Shown here: in pieces, positions 22,667 through 36,068 of the stretch
Position numbering within the stretch: the first letter of the stretch is position 1
How the letters are laid out: each line of letters opens with the position of its first letter
Source: Aldrovandia affinis
Lineage: Eukaryota > Chordata > Actinopteri > Notacanthiformes > Halosauridae
Direction of reading: 5' to 3'
Assembly (NCBI GenBank): GCA_029706075.1
Contig: JAINUG010000054.1
Coordinates: 3,899,074-3,963,073 of the forward strand
Length of the DNA: 64,000 nucleotides
The notes under the pieces: generated by a model
Databases searched by the model: none
What the model was told of the DNA's origin: nothing
The model's input: the letters and a program-made list of their open reading frames with translations, nothing else
Position numbers and translations under genes: made by a program

Positions 22667-23879
22667 GTATGCTGACAGTCATAGTTTGCTATGTGGTAGC
22701 CAGCCAAACGATTCAGAAAGAAATGTTAATGCACAGCGAAATGCAACCCCCATAATCACAGTCAAAAGCCTCAGATTAATTTTCTGTGAATAGGCTTCGT
22801 CTCCTTAATCATCACTCCTTAATCATTAAAGTAATGTCACTTTGTTGTGGTCAATAATAAATGAAATTGCTCCTAATTAAATAGAGTCAAGTGTCCAGTA
22901 CTTCCTTCTAATGGCGGTGGAGCTGATGTTAATTGCTACAACCAAAAACCATCTCTATGCATGTAATAGGCTTCTGTACATATACCCATGTTTTTGTTGT
23001 GGGTGAACATTATCACAATTCCTCATATGTAGCCATTTTTGAATCTATGTTTTTACCAAATAATTGCATTTATTATTGGCATTTACAGCTTTGCTGAGCT
23101 ACCCCTGAGCAACTATTAGCTAAATACACTGGTAAAAGCCTGTGCAGGCACAAACATATTAGCCTTTGTGTTAGCTGTAAGAGTAGGATAAAAAAATAGC
23201 CTAGCTAGAATGGTTTGTCATGCTCAGATAAGCTGCACTTCCTGTTCGGCGAGAAACATTCCTCTCCTTCAACCATAACCCTGATTCGTGAGACGTCATG
23301 CATGTTGTTATAATAGAGTCCTGGGAGGTTCTGTCACACCTCCCTTTGGTACGAAACGCTCAGACCACGGGTGCCCTGCCAAAAAGCAATTGCCTCCGTT
23401 GCGGGTTCTGTCACTCACGGCGACCGAAGGATCAGATGTACTGTATGTAACGGCGAGATTAATGACGGGGGATTTCCTCTGGCCTTGTCAAAGAGGATGC
23501 AGCTCTTCTCAAAAGATCCATCGTGGTTGACTGTGTGACGGGCGCATCCTGTTTACTTCATTATTATTTTCTATTATTTATTTGTCATAATGTTTTTTTC
23601 TTCTTCAATTCAGGTGGGGCTTTGGCGTCAAGGTGTGGTTGTATGATACACATTTTGCTATGCTGGGTGAGCTTAATTTGGGTTGGTGTGTGTCCATGTT
23701 TGAGCATGTGCCTGTATGTGTGTGTGTGTGTGCGTGTGTGTTTCCGTGCATTTCCTGTGTGAGAGTAAATTGATCCAAGCTGAGGTAGAGATAAGTGTGA
23801 GCTTCCTATTGCTATGACAGGGTAGCACATTGAGATAGTCTGTACTTGTGGCTCATAACAATAAATACATTACTATGTA

Positions 23880-24073
23880 TTTACTTAATAGGTGCTCTTA
23901 GCCAGAGAGACTGATGCAGCCTCGTTGTTGCATACTGTCCATTACAGCTAGGTATTTTACTGAAGCAATTCAGATTAAGTACCTTTCTAATGGGTAAACA
24001 GCAATGACCCAACTGGGATTTGAACCTGCAAGTTACAAGCCCTGCTCCGTAACCATTACAATGCACTGCCAGC
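23880..24073 (-). mobile_element. tRNA-derived SINE (family B), diverged
   Basis: Reverse orientation: tail GGTGCTCTTAGCCAGAGAGA, then TTTTACTGAAGCAATTCAG, and head GGATTTGAACCTGCAAGTTA with CCATTACAATGCACTGCC. Same family as 29.8, 32.0, 49.5, 57.9, 58.8 and 63.3 kb. Confidence 0.85.
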
Positions 24074-24238
24074 AAATTGAGTTTCAACGTGCTCATCACA
24101 AGTCGGTGGCAAGACTGCCAGCTTGCACCCGCAAATCCTGTTCTGCTTTGTAGAATGATGTACAGTCGATACACAATCGACAAACCTCTGCAAGCCCCTT
24201 CTCTGGAGAAAATTGTCATTTTCAATGAATTATTATGG

Positions 24239-24278
24239 TTGAATTAATTATTAACCCACTGATTAATAATTAATTCAA
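24239..24278. repeat. Perfect 16-bp inverted repeat, 8-nt loop
   Basis: TTGAATTAATTATTAA, loop CCCACTGA, then TTAATAATTAATTCAA. All bases of the arms pair. Confidence 0.95.
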
Positions 24279-25395
24279 AATTAATCATTGTAATTTTAGC
24301 TAAAGTAGTTTGGTTTTAGTAAAGTTCAAGGTCTGATACTTTGTTCCTTTCTTCCCTTTAAAACAGTTGTTAATCTGGACTCCCGACTCCTTCCATGTCT
24401 AAAACTGAGGCCAAGAACCAAAGCCCATTCTCAGCCTTTGCGACTGTACGACCATGTATTTTCTGGGGGACTTCCCCCTTGATAAGCTCGGGCCACCGAA
24501 ACAGCATCCCCCACAAGGTGACCCCTGGCCAATCGCAGCAGAATTCTGAGTGTCCAAATTTTTGCATCAAATGCAATGGCCTTGGAAGGCCCACGGAAGA
24601 GAGACCCTTTGAGCAAACCCAAAGGAGCATTTTCAAACACCCGAGCACAGGTGAAATCTGAGTTTACTAATCCGCCCGCCCCTCCCCCCGCAAGGCCAAA
24701 CCGTCTCCTTATCTCCACACCCCAGCCTCCCCCAACCCTCAAAGACATGACCCAGCAAAGACGAGCGTTCAGCCCTGCTCTCCACCTCCCAGCACCTCTC
24801 GGCACAACCTCAGTAGAACAGATGCGGCAGAACACCCCTCACACCCTCCCACCCACCCACCCACCCACCAATCACAAACGCTCATCTTCCCCACAACAAA
24901 AAGTCTCTCTTTTGAATCCGGAGGTATGTGAAAGTGATAATGCGCTATAGAGATGTTTGATATCTGAACACTTTGATGACCAGTCCCTTGATTGGAGTCG
25001 AGCTTGTCTTGCTTGGGGCAAATATGATCCTTTGCCAGTTCCTCCCTGTGTCGGTTTGTGGAAGCCAACACTGCCATTAACAGTAGCAGTGAGACGCCGC
25101 AATTAAATCTGTATGGACCTGGTTTGACCTTGCCAATCTCAGAGAATACCTTCTGTCACCTGGAGTAACGGTGCCACAAGTGACACGCTTACATACTCGA
25201 GGGGGGCACGATGGTGATGACGTTGGAGCTCGGGCACTAGGCATTAAATGTAAATGGCGCAGATTCTCGTACAAAGAGGATTACTCACTCGATTAATCAG
25301 CAGTCATCTGTCTGCAGCCAGCGGGTGCATCAACAGCGTTTCGGGCCAAAGTCGTTTGGCAATCCACGTTCTTTCTTCCCCCTCTCGCTCTCACT

Positions 25396-25433
25396 CTCCC
25401 TTTCTTTCTCTCTCTCTCTCTCTCTCTCTCTTT
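25396..25433. repeat. (CT)n microsatellite
   Basis: A TTTCTTTCTC start followed by an uninterrupted CT run. Confidence 0.9.
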
Positions 25434-26097
25434 TGTCTCAGGAGATTTCTGAGGGTTGACGCTGCGTACGAGCGTGGGGAGACAGTGCCGGAGATCGGAT
25501 ATGAGAGGGACGTTCATCCTGACCTCCAGCCTGATCCGAGCTGAAACGGCCCAAGCGTGGGGCACGTTTCATCTACCAATCAGAAGGAATCCGCGTTGCA
25601 GCGTGGGCTTATGGATTTCTGTCTGGATAGAGCACGCGCTGTCAGGAGAGCAATTAAGCCTGAAAATGTGGATTAAGGTTTGCGTTTGGTCACATTCGGG
25701 CGCGGCCCGGCCTTATGATTGGGCGGCCTTCCTGTCACTGTGAAGTTTATTGACAGCCCTACTCCTCCCTCCGCCATCAGCCCAAATGCCACGTCATCGA
25801 CACACAATCGCAACAAAATCAGAACTGATACGTCACTACCCCCACTATCTGCTGCCTTCATCTCTCCAGAAGACTCATACTCTCTGTAACCTTAAAAAAG
25901 GAGTGGGTGGGGGGCGGTGGACAGAGCGTTGATTTGGGGCCTAGAGGAACTGTGGAAGCCACTGAATGAGGCAGTCACACTGCAGAACAGCCATCAATCA
26001 GGCAGTAGAGAGGGGCTGAAAGGCCTGGAGTCACTCCCACACAGTGGAGAGGTGGGTGCTGCCCTCTTAGTATTCAAGAGCTGTCTGCTGCAAGCAG

Positions 26098-26408
26098 AGG
26101 GAGGAGGGAGGGAGGGAGGGAGGGAGGGCCTGGCTCCGCTCTCACACACTGGTGCAGGGCCTGCTTTGTCCCTCTGCCACAGTCTGACAGAGGAGAGAGG
26201 GAGGGGGGAGAGAGAGAGAGAAAGGAGAGATTGAGGGGAGAGTGAGAGTGGAAGGACAGATAAAGATGAGCGAGAGGCCAGAGAGAGAGGAGAGAGAGAG
26301 AGAGAGAGCAGAGAGAAGACAGAGAGAGGAGGAACAGGGTGGGGAGAGAATGAGGGGAAAGAAAAAGGACAGGGTGAAAGGATAGGGAGAGACACGGGGT
26401 GCAAAAGC

Positions 26409-26460
<52 letters not shown>
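26098..26460. repeat. GA-rich tract with (GGGA)n and (GA)n blocks
   Basis: A (GGGA)n run at about 26100-26128 is followed, after a mixed 70-bp gap, by GA-rich sequence with a pure (GA)n at 26418-26457. Reading frames of 140-170 codons across it are low-complexity artefacts. Confidence 0.92.
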
Positions 26461-26461
<1 letters not shown>

Positions 26462-27142
26462 AACACGGCTCCTGTGTCCCTCACAGACGGCAGGCGCATC
26501 GCTCATGGCCCGGCGATGAGCCCAGCCCAGCTGTATCCTGATGTGGCAGATTCCTCAGGGTGAGGAGACATGTCCTCTGGCTCTGCTCTGCACCCTCCAT
26601 CCACACCCGCCCCCTGCCTACCTCCATCAGCCCTCTAATTTGCTGTCGATGTATTGTACCGAGATATCCCCCCTCTCAGAGCTGGGACACCAGCTCCCCA
26701 GATTAATTCATCAGGAGTGGGCCATGGGACACTCAAAAGAGCTGACAGAAGCTTCCACTGAAAAACATAGCTAAAGACAACCGGTAGAGTGCTCTGGGGT
26801 ACGTCATCCGCCGCATACAGCACACACACAGATAATGTTATTACCGGGGTGGGAGGAAGTGACGTCAGAGTCTGCAGTAGCTTAGGAACCGAGGAGCACA
26901 AATGGGACCCGGCTGCACCACGGTTAACCAGGGCCGAGCGAACCGACATGCCTCCAGAACTTGGATGAACCGCCATCTGCTCCCCCGCGCCCCCGTTCCT
27001 GCCCGTGTCTCACGCTGCGTAATCAGGGCCCTCTGAATACGATCGCTGTCCACCAGCTGCCCAGCACCCACGCTGCTCTTTGACCCTGCTTGTGGAGGCT
27101 GGGGTCTGTCCAAAAATGTGCCTGTGTGAAAAGGAAATCTAA

Positions 27143-27308
27143 GGCCTGTATTCAAACAACATTTGTCCTTTTTAATCACAAATATAATGCAAGCGTAATT
27201 TTTTCTTCCTCACATTCTGGTGATGGCCAAACTGGATTTGTGAAGGGGGAAAAAAACAAGAATATTTAATCAGCAAAATTGAAGTGCAAACGTTGATTGA
27301 ATCCAGGA
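27143..27308. mobile_element. MITE-like repeat, third copy
   Basis: It begins GCCTGTATTCAAACAACATT and ends GTTGATTGAATCCAGG. The middle CCAAACTGGATTTGTGAAG matches the other copies. About 166 bp. Confidence 0.72.
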
Positions 27309-27626
27309 CTGTGTTTTGGTCCCAGGTTGTACCTATGAAAGTAAGGTATGGAATTGTTCCTTTACATACCATTGCAAAAAAAAGAATGTTGCTTGCAGTA
27401 CAAGTCTCATTTTCATTACAATATGGCTGCCAATGTGAACAAGGATTCATTGTCCTACCTTGGTACATATCTGTACCTTTCCTCAATTTGTACATTTTTC
27501 CATGGAAAAAGTACAAAACCGTATCATGAAGGATATTACGTGTACCTTTGAAGGCACAATGAAAACATTTGTACCATGAGGAACACATTTCTACCCTAAC
27601 TGTACCTTTTATGAGAGTGTAGGTCT

Positions 27627-28185
27627 GGGCCCGTATTCACAAAGCATTTTAAGGGTAAAAGTTGGTCCTAACTCCGCAATTTACTCGCTGTTACAAGATT
27701 TAGGGAATTGTTACTTTAAAACGTAACAGCGGAAGAAAAACTGTATTTCTCTATGATGGTTCAATTTAGCTATTAATCCACGGATCATATGCGTGCCGAA
27801 CCGTGGGGGTTGATCCATACGGATCACGGATCAACTGCGATCCGTTACACCACTAGAATACAGGAACAGGTAGGCCTACATACCCCTTTAGAGTAGCACA
27901 TAATTTATTTTCTAGGTTGAAATCGCGGGCAGAGACCCATCCCCTATATCAGCCAATCGCTGTGGGCATTCTGAGTAAGCTCGTTCATGAGAAACAACGG
28001 CATCCTTAGCAACAACGTCAACCCCGCCCTCACTCTTAGCTTGAAAATTCTAGGAATTCCTTAGTATGAGTTTGTCTTTGCAGCTTTGTGAATAGGTTTT
28101 AAGGTGGGACTCCTAACTAAAAGGTTTTAGTGTGATTTAGAAATACTCCTAGTTGTAAGATAAAATTATTTGTGAATACGGGCCC
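27627..28185. mobile_element. Non-autonomous DNA transposon with terminal inverted repeats
   Basis: The left end GGGCCCGTATTCACAAAGCA and right end ATTTGTGAATACGGGCCC are inverted repeats with about 16 identical bases. The 559-bp body has no reading frame. Near 27780-27856 it carries GATCC-rich sequence ending CGATCCGTTACACCACTAG, which looks like the end of a different, hAT-like repeat. No clear target duplication was found. Superfamily not assigned. Confidence 0.78.
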
Positions 28186-29724
28186 TGTTTTGGAATGTAC
28201 TGTGTAGCAGTATTTTCTCTCTAAAAGTGTTAACTCAAACTATCCACTATCTGCTCACTGAAAGCTGTTGCACAGTCTGCAGTGTACTGGCTGGCTGGCT
28301 TCGGGATGCCGGTTTCAGGGTGGGACGCTGCAGTAAGCACAACGCACGAGGCGGACATTGCTTTCTGGCACCACTTCATTCGCTGCATGTCCTCGGCCAA
28401 AAGATCATCTTTCATCCCATTACATTAACCGTGCTACAAATGCAGCCGCTCCACTAATACCTTAAAACGAGCCCCTGAAATGAGCTTCTAAAGAACACGC
28501 CGCCTGCAGAAGTGGCTCTGTGTGTGTCAGAGTTGACGGCTTCGAAAGTTCCGGTTCGGAGGAAGCAGTTTAGCGTCTTTGTCACCGCCGGTGAAATTCG
28601 CGAATTCATAGTACGGTTGAATTAGAAGAAGGTAGGCCTACAACTGGCCACCAAATTGTGAGAAAAAATGGCAAAAATCTGAAATATATCTATTTTTAAA
28701 TAATACATTTAAACACTCCTAAATTAAACCTTCCTAAAGCAACGTCCTAATAAAACCATTTTATGTTGTGTGAGAATTTCTCTACCGATTCAACGTTGTG
28801 AAAAGATAAGGTTTTGAGACGACATCGGGTGTGGCTGGGGAGGAAGAGCCACTTCAAACACGTTGTGCACATGTGCAGCGCAGGCTGGGTAACTGCCAAA
28901 TGTCAGATTAATAAATAAATGCTGTGAGAGGTTTTGCTGATGTAGCCTATGTTCAAAGAAAATTTGGCAACCAGATTAGGCACTGACTTCGACAAGGGCA
29001 GCACATTTTACTCAAATTTACTAACTATTAAGTGCGCAAAATTCAATCAAGCACTGCTGCCATGTGTAATGTGAGCCAAAAAGAAAGAAAGAAATAAACA
29101 TTTGTTGTTAAGAAAATCTGGCCCGTTGATGCATTTGGATGCTCATCTGAACTTTTAAGCATTGTGTTATATTACACTACTGTAAATGAAAATATTGATT
29201 CACCACAAGATCACCAAGATATTGTAAACACTTTTTTGTTTTAATTTTTTTTGGTGGACATGACATTTAATTAATTATAAACGCTGTGGCCTTTTCCGGG
29301 GCTTTCTGTGCGGGTGGGCCATGACTTGGGAAATTTGTATTATTCAGTGGCGGCAGGTGTGGAACTCACAGATCAATTAACTTAAACATCCCTGAATGGG
29401 TGTAAACTGGGCCATTTGTCCCATAGGACAAAGTCTCCAAAAATATGCAATTTATAATGACTTACATTTAAACACATCCTTTCTTCCAAGAATGAGGGGG
29501 GAGGTACCTCACCACATCCACACACCATATGTGACGCCTGGCAGCCATTTAGCACCAGAATGCTGGACATATCAGTTGTGAAGGAGTGGAAGGGATTTTA
29601 ATCAGCCAATTAGACTGCGGGTTAATTAGTGGGCCATAATGAGACAGCCAAATTTATGATTTGGCCAGGAACACTGGTTGCTGGCCACTGATTCTTTCAT
29701 TACAGCGAGGCAGCACCTCAGTTT

Positions 29725-29761
29725 AATACCCACAGTCCAGAGTGACTGGACTGTGGGTATT
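29725..29761. repeat. Perfect 16-bp hairpin, 5-nt loop
   Basis: AATACCCACAGTCCAG, loop AGTGA, CTGGACTGTGGGTATT, followed at once by a third copy ATACCCACAGTCGAGAGTGA. It abuts a family B SINE. Confidence 0.95.
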
Positions 29762-29779
29762 AGATACCCACAGTCGAGA

Positions 29780-29957
29780 GTGATTTACACAGCGTAGGCT
29801 TAGATCTTTTACTTTGACTATACAATTATACAGCTGGATATTTTACTGAAGCAGTTTGTGCTTTGCTCAAGGGCACATGGCAGTACCCCACCTGGGATTT
29901 GAACCAGTGACCCCTAGTGTTACAAGTCCAGAAACGTAACCACTACACTATACGGCT
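29780..29957 (-). mobile_element. tRNA-derived SINE (family B)
   Basis: Contains ACAGCTGGATATTTTACTGA, CTCAAGGGCAC, GGGATTTGAACCAGTGACCC and CCACTACACTATACGGC, in reverse orientation. The tail end has been rearranged into the adjacent hairpin. Confidence 0.87.
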
Positions 29958-31894
29958 AACCTCTGCTCCTATCCCTCTGTTGGATGTATGGCTACCACTG
30001 ACTGATTACTGTCACAACACTTACCACAGCTGAGCTCACATCACGCTCGTCGAGATGAGTACTGCGGACGGGAGAAGCGTCCCTTCACCTGTTCATGTTT
30101 ATTTGCTGTGGTGCCGCTCGGCACAGAGGCCACAGGTGCCGAGTGAAGGTGAGTCAGAGTTCGGCTTTCGCACCGAGGGGGCCGCCAACATCCGCCGGAA
30201 TTTTAAAGATCGTAAAAATCACAGGAGGCGGAAACCCCACCTCAAAAAACCGAAAGGTACTCGAGTCAAATAAACATTCAAAAAAGGCAGAGAGAGGAGC
30301 CACCTTTTATACTGCATGGAATTAATGTTTATTGATTTTTCCCCACCCGTCAGCGCATTCCATCACCAGCACGATTGCTTATTGAACTAAAATTATATCG
30401 GTTTAATGAGGAAAACCGAGGGGGCAAATATTGGCTCTAGCGATTCCTGGGGCGACTCTTCCGCAACTACTGAAATCGTACTGAAATGGGTGTGGGGGAA
30501 AAAACACTTCACTGGTATTGAAATAGCGCTGTGTCTACAAAGACACCCAGTCAGGCCTCGGAGAATACTACCACTCTCTGACTTGCTTAGCAAAATTGGG
30601 TGGCATGGAACGCTGCTATCGCAGTGTAAGTTCTGTTGTGTACTGCTAGGTATAAACGGGCTAGTGTAAACTGCAATTCAGACGAGGGGTGATAATCAAT
30701 CCCCACTGTGATCAGAGCAAATAATATCATCAATCACGTTCCTCTAGGATCCGAGCTTCCAAATATTCTCCACCGTCATGTCTGTTTACACTGACACACA
30801 TTGGAAGCCCAGTTCTTATTTTAAATCCCTTCCAATGAACAAATAAAAGAAAGCCAGCATACTGGAGATCTCTGACTGTTCAGCCAAGTAAGGGTTTATG
30901 ATGAAATGTCCGTTTCACAAGTGCCATTCACAAAATAAATAAATCTACAGCTTTGCTCTTGGCAGAGGAAATATAGCCTTATAAAATAAGACAGCTGACC
31001 AGAAGCAGTAAAATTCTCTCCAACTATCCCACCGGCTCAACTCAAACCTTCTTAAAAAAGATAAAAAATCTGATGTTGTTGGGAGACTCCTCAGTCAGAT
31101 GTGTCTCCTTATTATGATCCTACATTAGCCAGACCCTGTTCAGATGGGGAGAAGGCTGGTCCAGCTCCATGAGAAAAAATGATTAATTAAACTATTTTTT
31201 TTTTTTTTGCGTGTGCTAGTTGTTGGTTTGTTGTTTTGTTTATCTACTCATTCATCTTTGATTAGACATATTGGGTTATTAGCGCCTCAAGGCATTAAGC
31301 GTCCATTACACCTGAGTTTACTGCTTTCTAAGATGTCCCCGCCCACGCGCAAGTGCAGCGCGGGGAGACAGTGGGAGGTTTCTCCGAATGCGGCACTTCC
31401 CTTTAACCCCTTCAGCGCTAGAGATGTGCAGCAAGGGGGAGCCCGCGTTTTGTTTCTGAGCCACTGACGTGTATAACGTTCTGAGCCCGAGCAACGGGAG
31501 GCGAGCCACGCCTCGGCGTCCGCTTAACCAGGATGCGAATGTGACACGCGCACAGCTGGCTACTCACAAAATAATATAACGACGGTACTCTCCACTCCCT
31601 CCCCCCTCCACAGTGTTAACGATGTGCCATTTTAGAGCGAATGGCAATGGCGCTCTAACTCAAGTTGAGGTGCTCTCAACAAATAAATTACCGTAGATTT
31701 TTACAACATCTTTCTAGGGTAAGACTATGCCAGTTGACATCGTGAACTACAAGCTCTTACACATCTACAAGAGCCATTAGCCAAGTTCATTCATAAAAAA
31801 TACTATATTAATACTTTGGCACAGACACCGTTGGATTGGTCATGTTTCTCAGCTGGCTTTGAAATAATTCCCCTTGTTTCTTTGCATTTGTATT

Positions 31895-31980
31895 TGTATT
31901 TTTTATTTTTTGTCTGCTGTAAAGTACTTTGAGCTAATAATGTGTATGAAAGGTGCTATACAAATAAAGTAGAATTATAA
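31895..31980 (+). mobile_element. LINE 3' tail fragment (L2-type)
   Basis: GTAAAGTACTTTGAGC and GAAAGGTGCTATACAAATAA followed by AATAAT repeats form the typical 3' end of fish L2-like LINEs. No coding part remains. Confidence 0.68.
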
Positions 31981-32040
31981 TGAATAATATAATAATAATA
32001 ATAATCATAATAATAATACACTACCCACAGTGTGTGCTGT

Positions 32041-32257
32041 ACATTTACATTTTACATTTTAGGCATTTAGCAGACGCTCTTATCCAGAGCGACTTACACA
32101 GTTTACATACAATCCATTTATACAGCTGGATATTTTACTGAAGCAATTCAGGTTAAGTACCTTGCTCAAGGGTACAACAGCAGTGCTCCCACCTGGGAAT
32201 TGAACCAGCAACCTCTGAGTTACAAGCCCAGTTCCCTAACCATTACACTACACTGCT
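32041..32257 (-). mobile_element. tRNA-derived SINE (family B)
   Basis: It starts with TTTACATTTTAGGCATTTAG and GCTCTTATCCAGAGCGACTT, the shared tail in reverse. It ends with the tRNA-like head CCCAGTTCCCTAACCATTAC. Well preserved. Confidence 0.92.
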
Positions 32258-33162
32258 GTAATATCAGGACTGGGTTCTGACAAAAGGAACAGTCATCTGC
32301 ACATCGGTGAAGCCCCTTGGTGATGACACACCCATATTCACACCCTCATTCCACACACAGAACCTTCCAGGTGCTTCCAACCGCTGCTTCATCCACACAC
32401 GTTCACACAGGATGCTGTTGACTGTCAACCTGAGCAGTTACTCAAAGGTGTTTTTTTCTTCATTGACAGCACCATCACAATTGAATTTGAACATTCAACC
32501 TCGCACATTCTTGATTTTGCACCACATGAGCTGAAAGCCACACTTTAATATTTTAGTTATGACAAAAGTTATTCACAAGAAAGCAGACTGGCAGAATCAC
32601 CTTTGGAGTATTCATTCTGTCACTGGCGTTTCAAATGGGGGGGTTTCTACATTATATTTCATACCTGACTGTTGTTAATGCACTGTTCAAAATCCACCAT
32701 TATTGCTGTATCTTGATATGCAATGGGAATTTCAATGAATCTGTTTCGGAGTTGATGTGTGTAAACAAGATAAACGTTCGTCAAATCAAATTACAGAGGT
32801 GACGTGTTTAAGCGTGGCCCATCTCTAGGCCATGTCACAATAAGGATGGAGTCTATTAGGAAGAGGAAGCAAGGAAGGAAGTCATCGTCACTTTCATGCA
32901 GTTGCATTTCCAAAGCCTTTCTCCACCTGTGATTTAAAAGTGTGCCAAGCCTGGAGCACATGGAGACGGCCATGCACACGCCGTCACTTGCAAGCACTGT
33001 AAATCTGCCTTTTTACAAGGACATAAAACCCTGTGAAAGTGCTTGGTTGAACATGTCGGATATTTATGAGGCAGCCCTTTAAGGCCCATACACTTGGTGT
33101 GCGCTTCCTACGATGCCTTCAGATAACAGTTCCCCTGGGGTTAATTGCTCAGTCACTTATAT

Positions 33163-33185
33163 TTCATTCATTCATTCATTCATTC
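33163..33185. repeat. (ATTC)n microsatellite
   Basis: Five to six tandem ATTC units. Confidence 0.85.
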
Positions 33186-35460
33186 GTTGGTCATGTAAAT
33201 AGAACATAGCCTTTGTGTTCCAGGTTGTACATAAACAACGGACCTCACAGTTCAAAAACATAGAGACAGTGTATAGACGGCCATGCATACATCGGTCCAG
33301 GCCTCAAAGACATTACTGTCCATATATACATATACTCACAAAACTGCATCATTGATACTGAAACTGATACTGCATCATTTCATTTAGTTCCCGTAGCCTA
33401 TAGCCATAGCCGTAGCTGTAGCCTACGTAGAATGTATACCATTTTAAATTCAGTCCCATTTCACCCCTTATTTGCCCTTACAAATTTTATTTAGCGATAC
33501 TGCACTTCGTAATAATGTCAAGAAAACCAAAAAGATTTTAAGCACCGATTACGTACACTTGTTAAATGATAACTCGGGAGATAAACTGCTCATGGCATCT
33601 CAAAATGGGGCCCTGAGTGCAGGTTCCCTTTAAGGGAAGCAGGTTGTTTCTGTAAACAAGCGGTGTCAGAAAGAGACCTGGAACCAAATCCAACATCCGG
33701 CTCCAAAATAATTTCATGATCTAGATATTCATGATCCCTTCAGGGTGTCCGTCCAAACCATCTATTTCCAGCCGGTCATGCCCCCACTCATAAAAATATC
33801 CAAACCCTTCTAGAAAGTGCAAACCATGTGTCACTTGCAGACCAGCAAAACACGAGGGGGGAGGGGAAAACATTTTTAAAAGACTACTTAAATATTTTCC
33901 AAACAAGCCTACAGAACAGCACAACAATGTATAATTTCACATAACATTTGAGCTTGTTCACACAAACAGAAAGCTTTCGACTACACAAGGAAGCTCAAAT
34001 AAGCTATCGAAACTTTCAGGGGATTGGACACAAAAGGGCTAAAGTGCCAGCTACTTGTGACCCGACACTGTATCCTCGCCTTCGTTAAACACAGCTTTTA
34101 GGCCCTGATCCGTGGCAATGACACCAGAGGAAGGCAGGTCCGTCGCAGTGTATTTTCAGTACGTGGCGGTGTGCAGCGCTGTGGATGTGTGGAGTTTCCA
34201 GGCCTGTGTGCTCTCATCATGGCTGACTGCTGCTGTGGCTCTGACCCAGTTTCCTTAGTCCTGCTTTTACGACATGACTTTGTCAACAAACACACACACG
34301 CACAACCTCACGGCCACATCTATGCCTCGTAATCTGCCTCGCAAGGGCAAACTGGCTCAATGCGTTCCTAATGTGCCCAACTACACAACTTCCCCTGGAA
34401 TCCGCTATTAAATACACACTTCTTACACTGAAATTCCTTTTGAGCTCTGATTAGGCATGGTTAATGATATTCATGAGGTTAATCGCCGATGTCTTTGAAG
34501 AGAACAACTCAAGGTGCCCTTTAATTTCCAGCTTGGCCATTTGGCGATGCTGACATACGCCTGTTGCAGCCAATTTCAAAGATGCATGTGGGGAAAAATA
34601 CTGGCTTTGCTCTGTGTCAATCCCCTTGAGCTCAGCCGCACGGAACAGGGTGATAAAATACCTTTTACACAGGCTCTTCAACTTCACACCGAGCTTGACC
34701 CTGAATAAAAAAGGGCTCTTTCTTTGTATCATCAAATTCATGTTTTGCTGTTGAGATTGGACCCAAAGCCTCAGTAATCCTCTCAAGCACATAACAGCTA
34801 GGGGCAGGTAAGAGTCTGAAAGCGAACATTCTACCTAACAAAACTACCCTAACTAAGCATGTATCCTACATGACTGAGCCCCACCCTTGCGTACCCTGGG
34901 CTCTAACTAATCTGTCCTTGAAACCGGAGACGCATCTACCTCACATCTGTTGTCGGAGGGGTGCCACTTTCTGGATGCCAGTCTCGAGGGCACAAATCCA
35001 GATGAACGCCTGTTTTCACTTGACCGCCGAATCAAGAAAGGGAACAACAGAATCCTTCTCAGAGCAGAGTCGGCAATTGCACGTGCATGCCTTCTCCCGT
35101 TAAACGATGACTCTCGTCTTGAAAGACGGAATAAGCAGGCCCTGGTCATCTTGTATGTCGTTCTTCGCTGTATGTGGAATATTATGTGTGCCTTCTGTTG
35201 TAAAGTAAAATGTCGACCACAAAAATAATGACGTGGGGACAGGGCCGATGCTGATTTAAGAGAATGGCGCTTAGAGAATGAAAACATATTGAAACGCGGG
35301 GCGTTCCAATTATGAAAACGGGGGTGCAGAAAAATGAGACAGATTCAGGTTGCCAATCCTGATTCTTTTAGAGCTTTATATATATATTTTCTATAAACAC
35401 GGGTTTTGTGCAAAGTTTGCTCGGGTATAATCGCACGCACGGCGAATTGCACGCCCACTG

Positions 35461-35735
35461 CATTTTTACATTGACATTTTAAGCATTTAGCAGATGCTCT
35501 TATCCAGAGCGACTTACAAGATGTGCATTAATACATGGTAGGAACAATCATAGTTAGCGCAACTGCAGCGTGTGAAGCTCCGGACTTGGCACAGAAAGGG
35601 GGGTCAGGGCAAGTTAAGCCCTAAAACGCTGCAGCTGTACGTTCCCTTCAGATTACGCGAGCTACAAGCCCCAGCTGGGATCTGGTTCACACCAGCACAG
35701 GCCTCACCACTGTGAGGTGCCACAACAGGCTCAAC
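35461..35735 (-). mobile_element. SINE/LINE element with the shared 3' tail
   Basis: In reverse orientation the tail GCTCTTATCCAGAGCGACTT is followed by AAGATGTGCATTAATACATG, exactly the 3' UTR motif of the LINE at 40.5 kb. The distal part (CAAGCCCCAGCTGGGATCTG) is unlike the LINE and may be a tRNA-like head. Confidence 0.7.
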
Positions 35736-35924
35736 CCCTCCCTCATACTATTTTGGCTCTCTGGAGCACAACCATCACAATAGACAAGGGGGGCTGTATC
35801 TATCTCAGGATTTCGTGCCAACTTCTGTTCTTAGTAAATGCAATTAGCCCAATCAATTGCATGATCTGACATTTTAGATACATTTACTGAAAGGTTTATG
35901 AATGGCACTTGAAGACTGCTCTTG

Positions 35925-36068
35925 TGCCCCTATATGGAAATGTTTGCTCTGGTCTGATCTACAAGTGAACCAGCATTGGCGTATACAGCTAATTAGCTAA
36001 TTGAGCCATGGTAATCAGTGGAAACAAAAACCTGCATACACACTGGCCCTCAAGGAGCATAATTAGCC
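35925..36068 (-). repeat. Dispersed repeat, inverted relative to 62.4 kb
   Basis: GGCGTATACAGCTAATTAGC, GGAAACAAAAACCTGCATAC and GGCCCTCAAGGAGCA are the reverse complement of the motifs at 62366-62480. Common fish repeat of unknown class. Confidence 0.65.

Noticed and set aside
34907..35287. Overlapping 126- and 92-codon frames on both strands
   Set aside because: No domain, no splice context; judged chance open frames.
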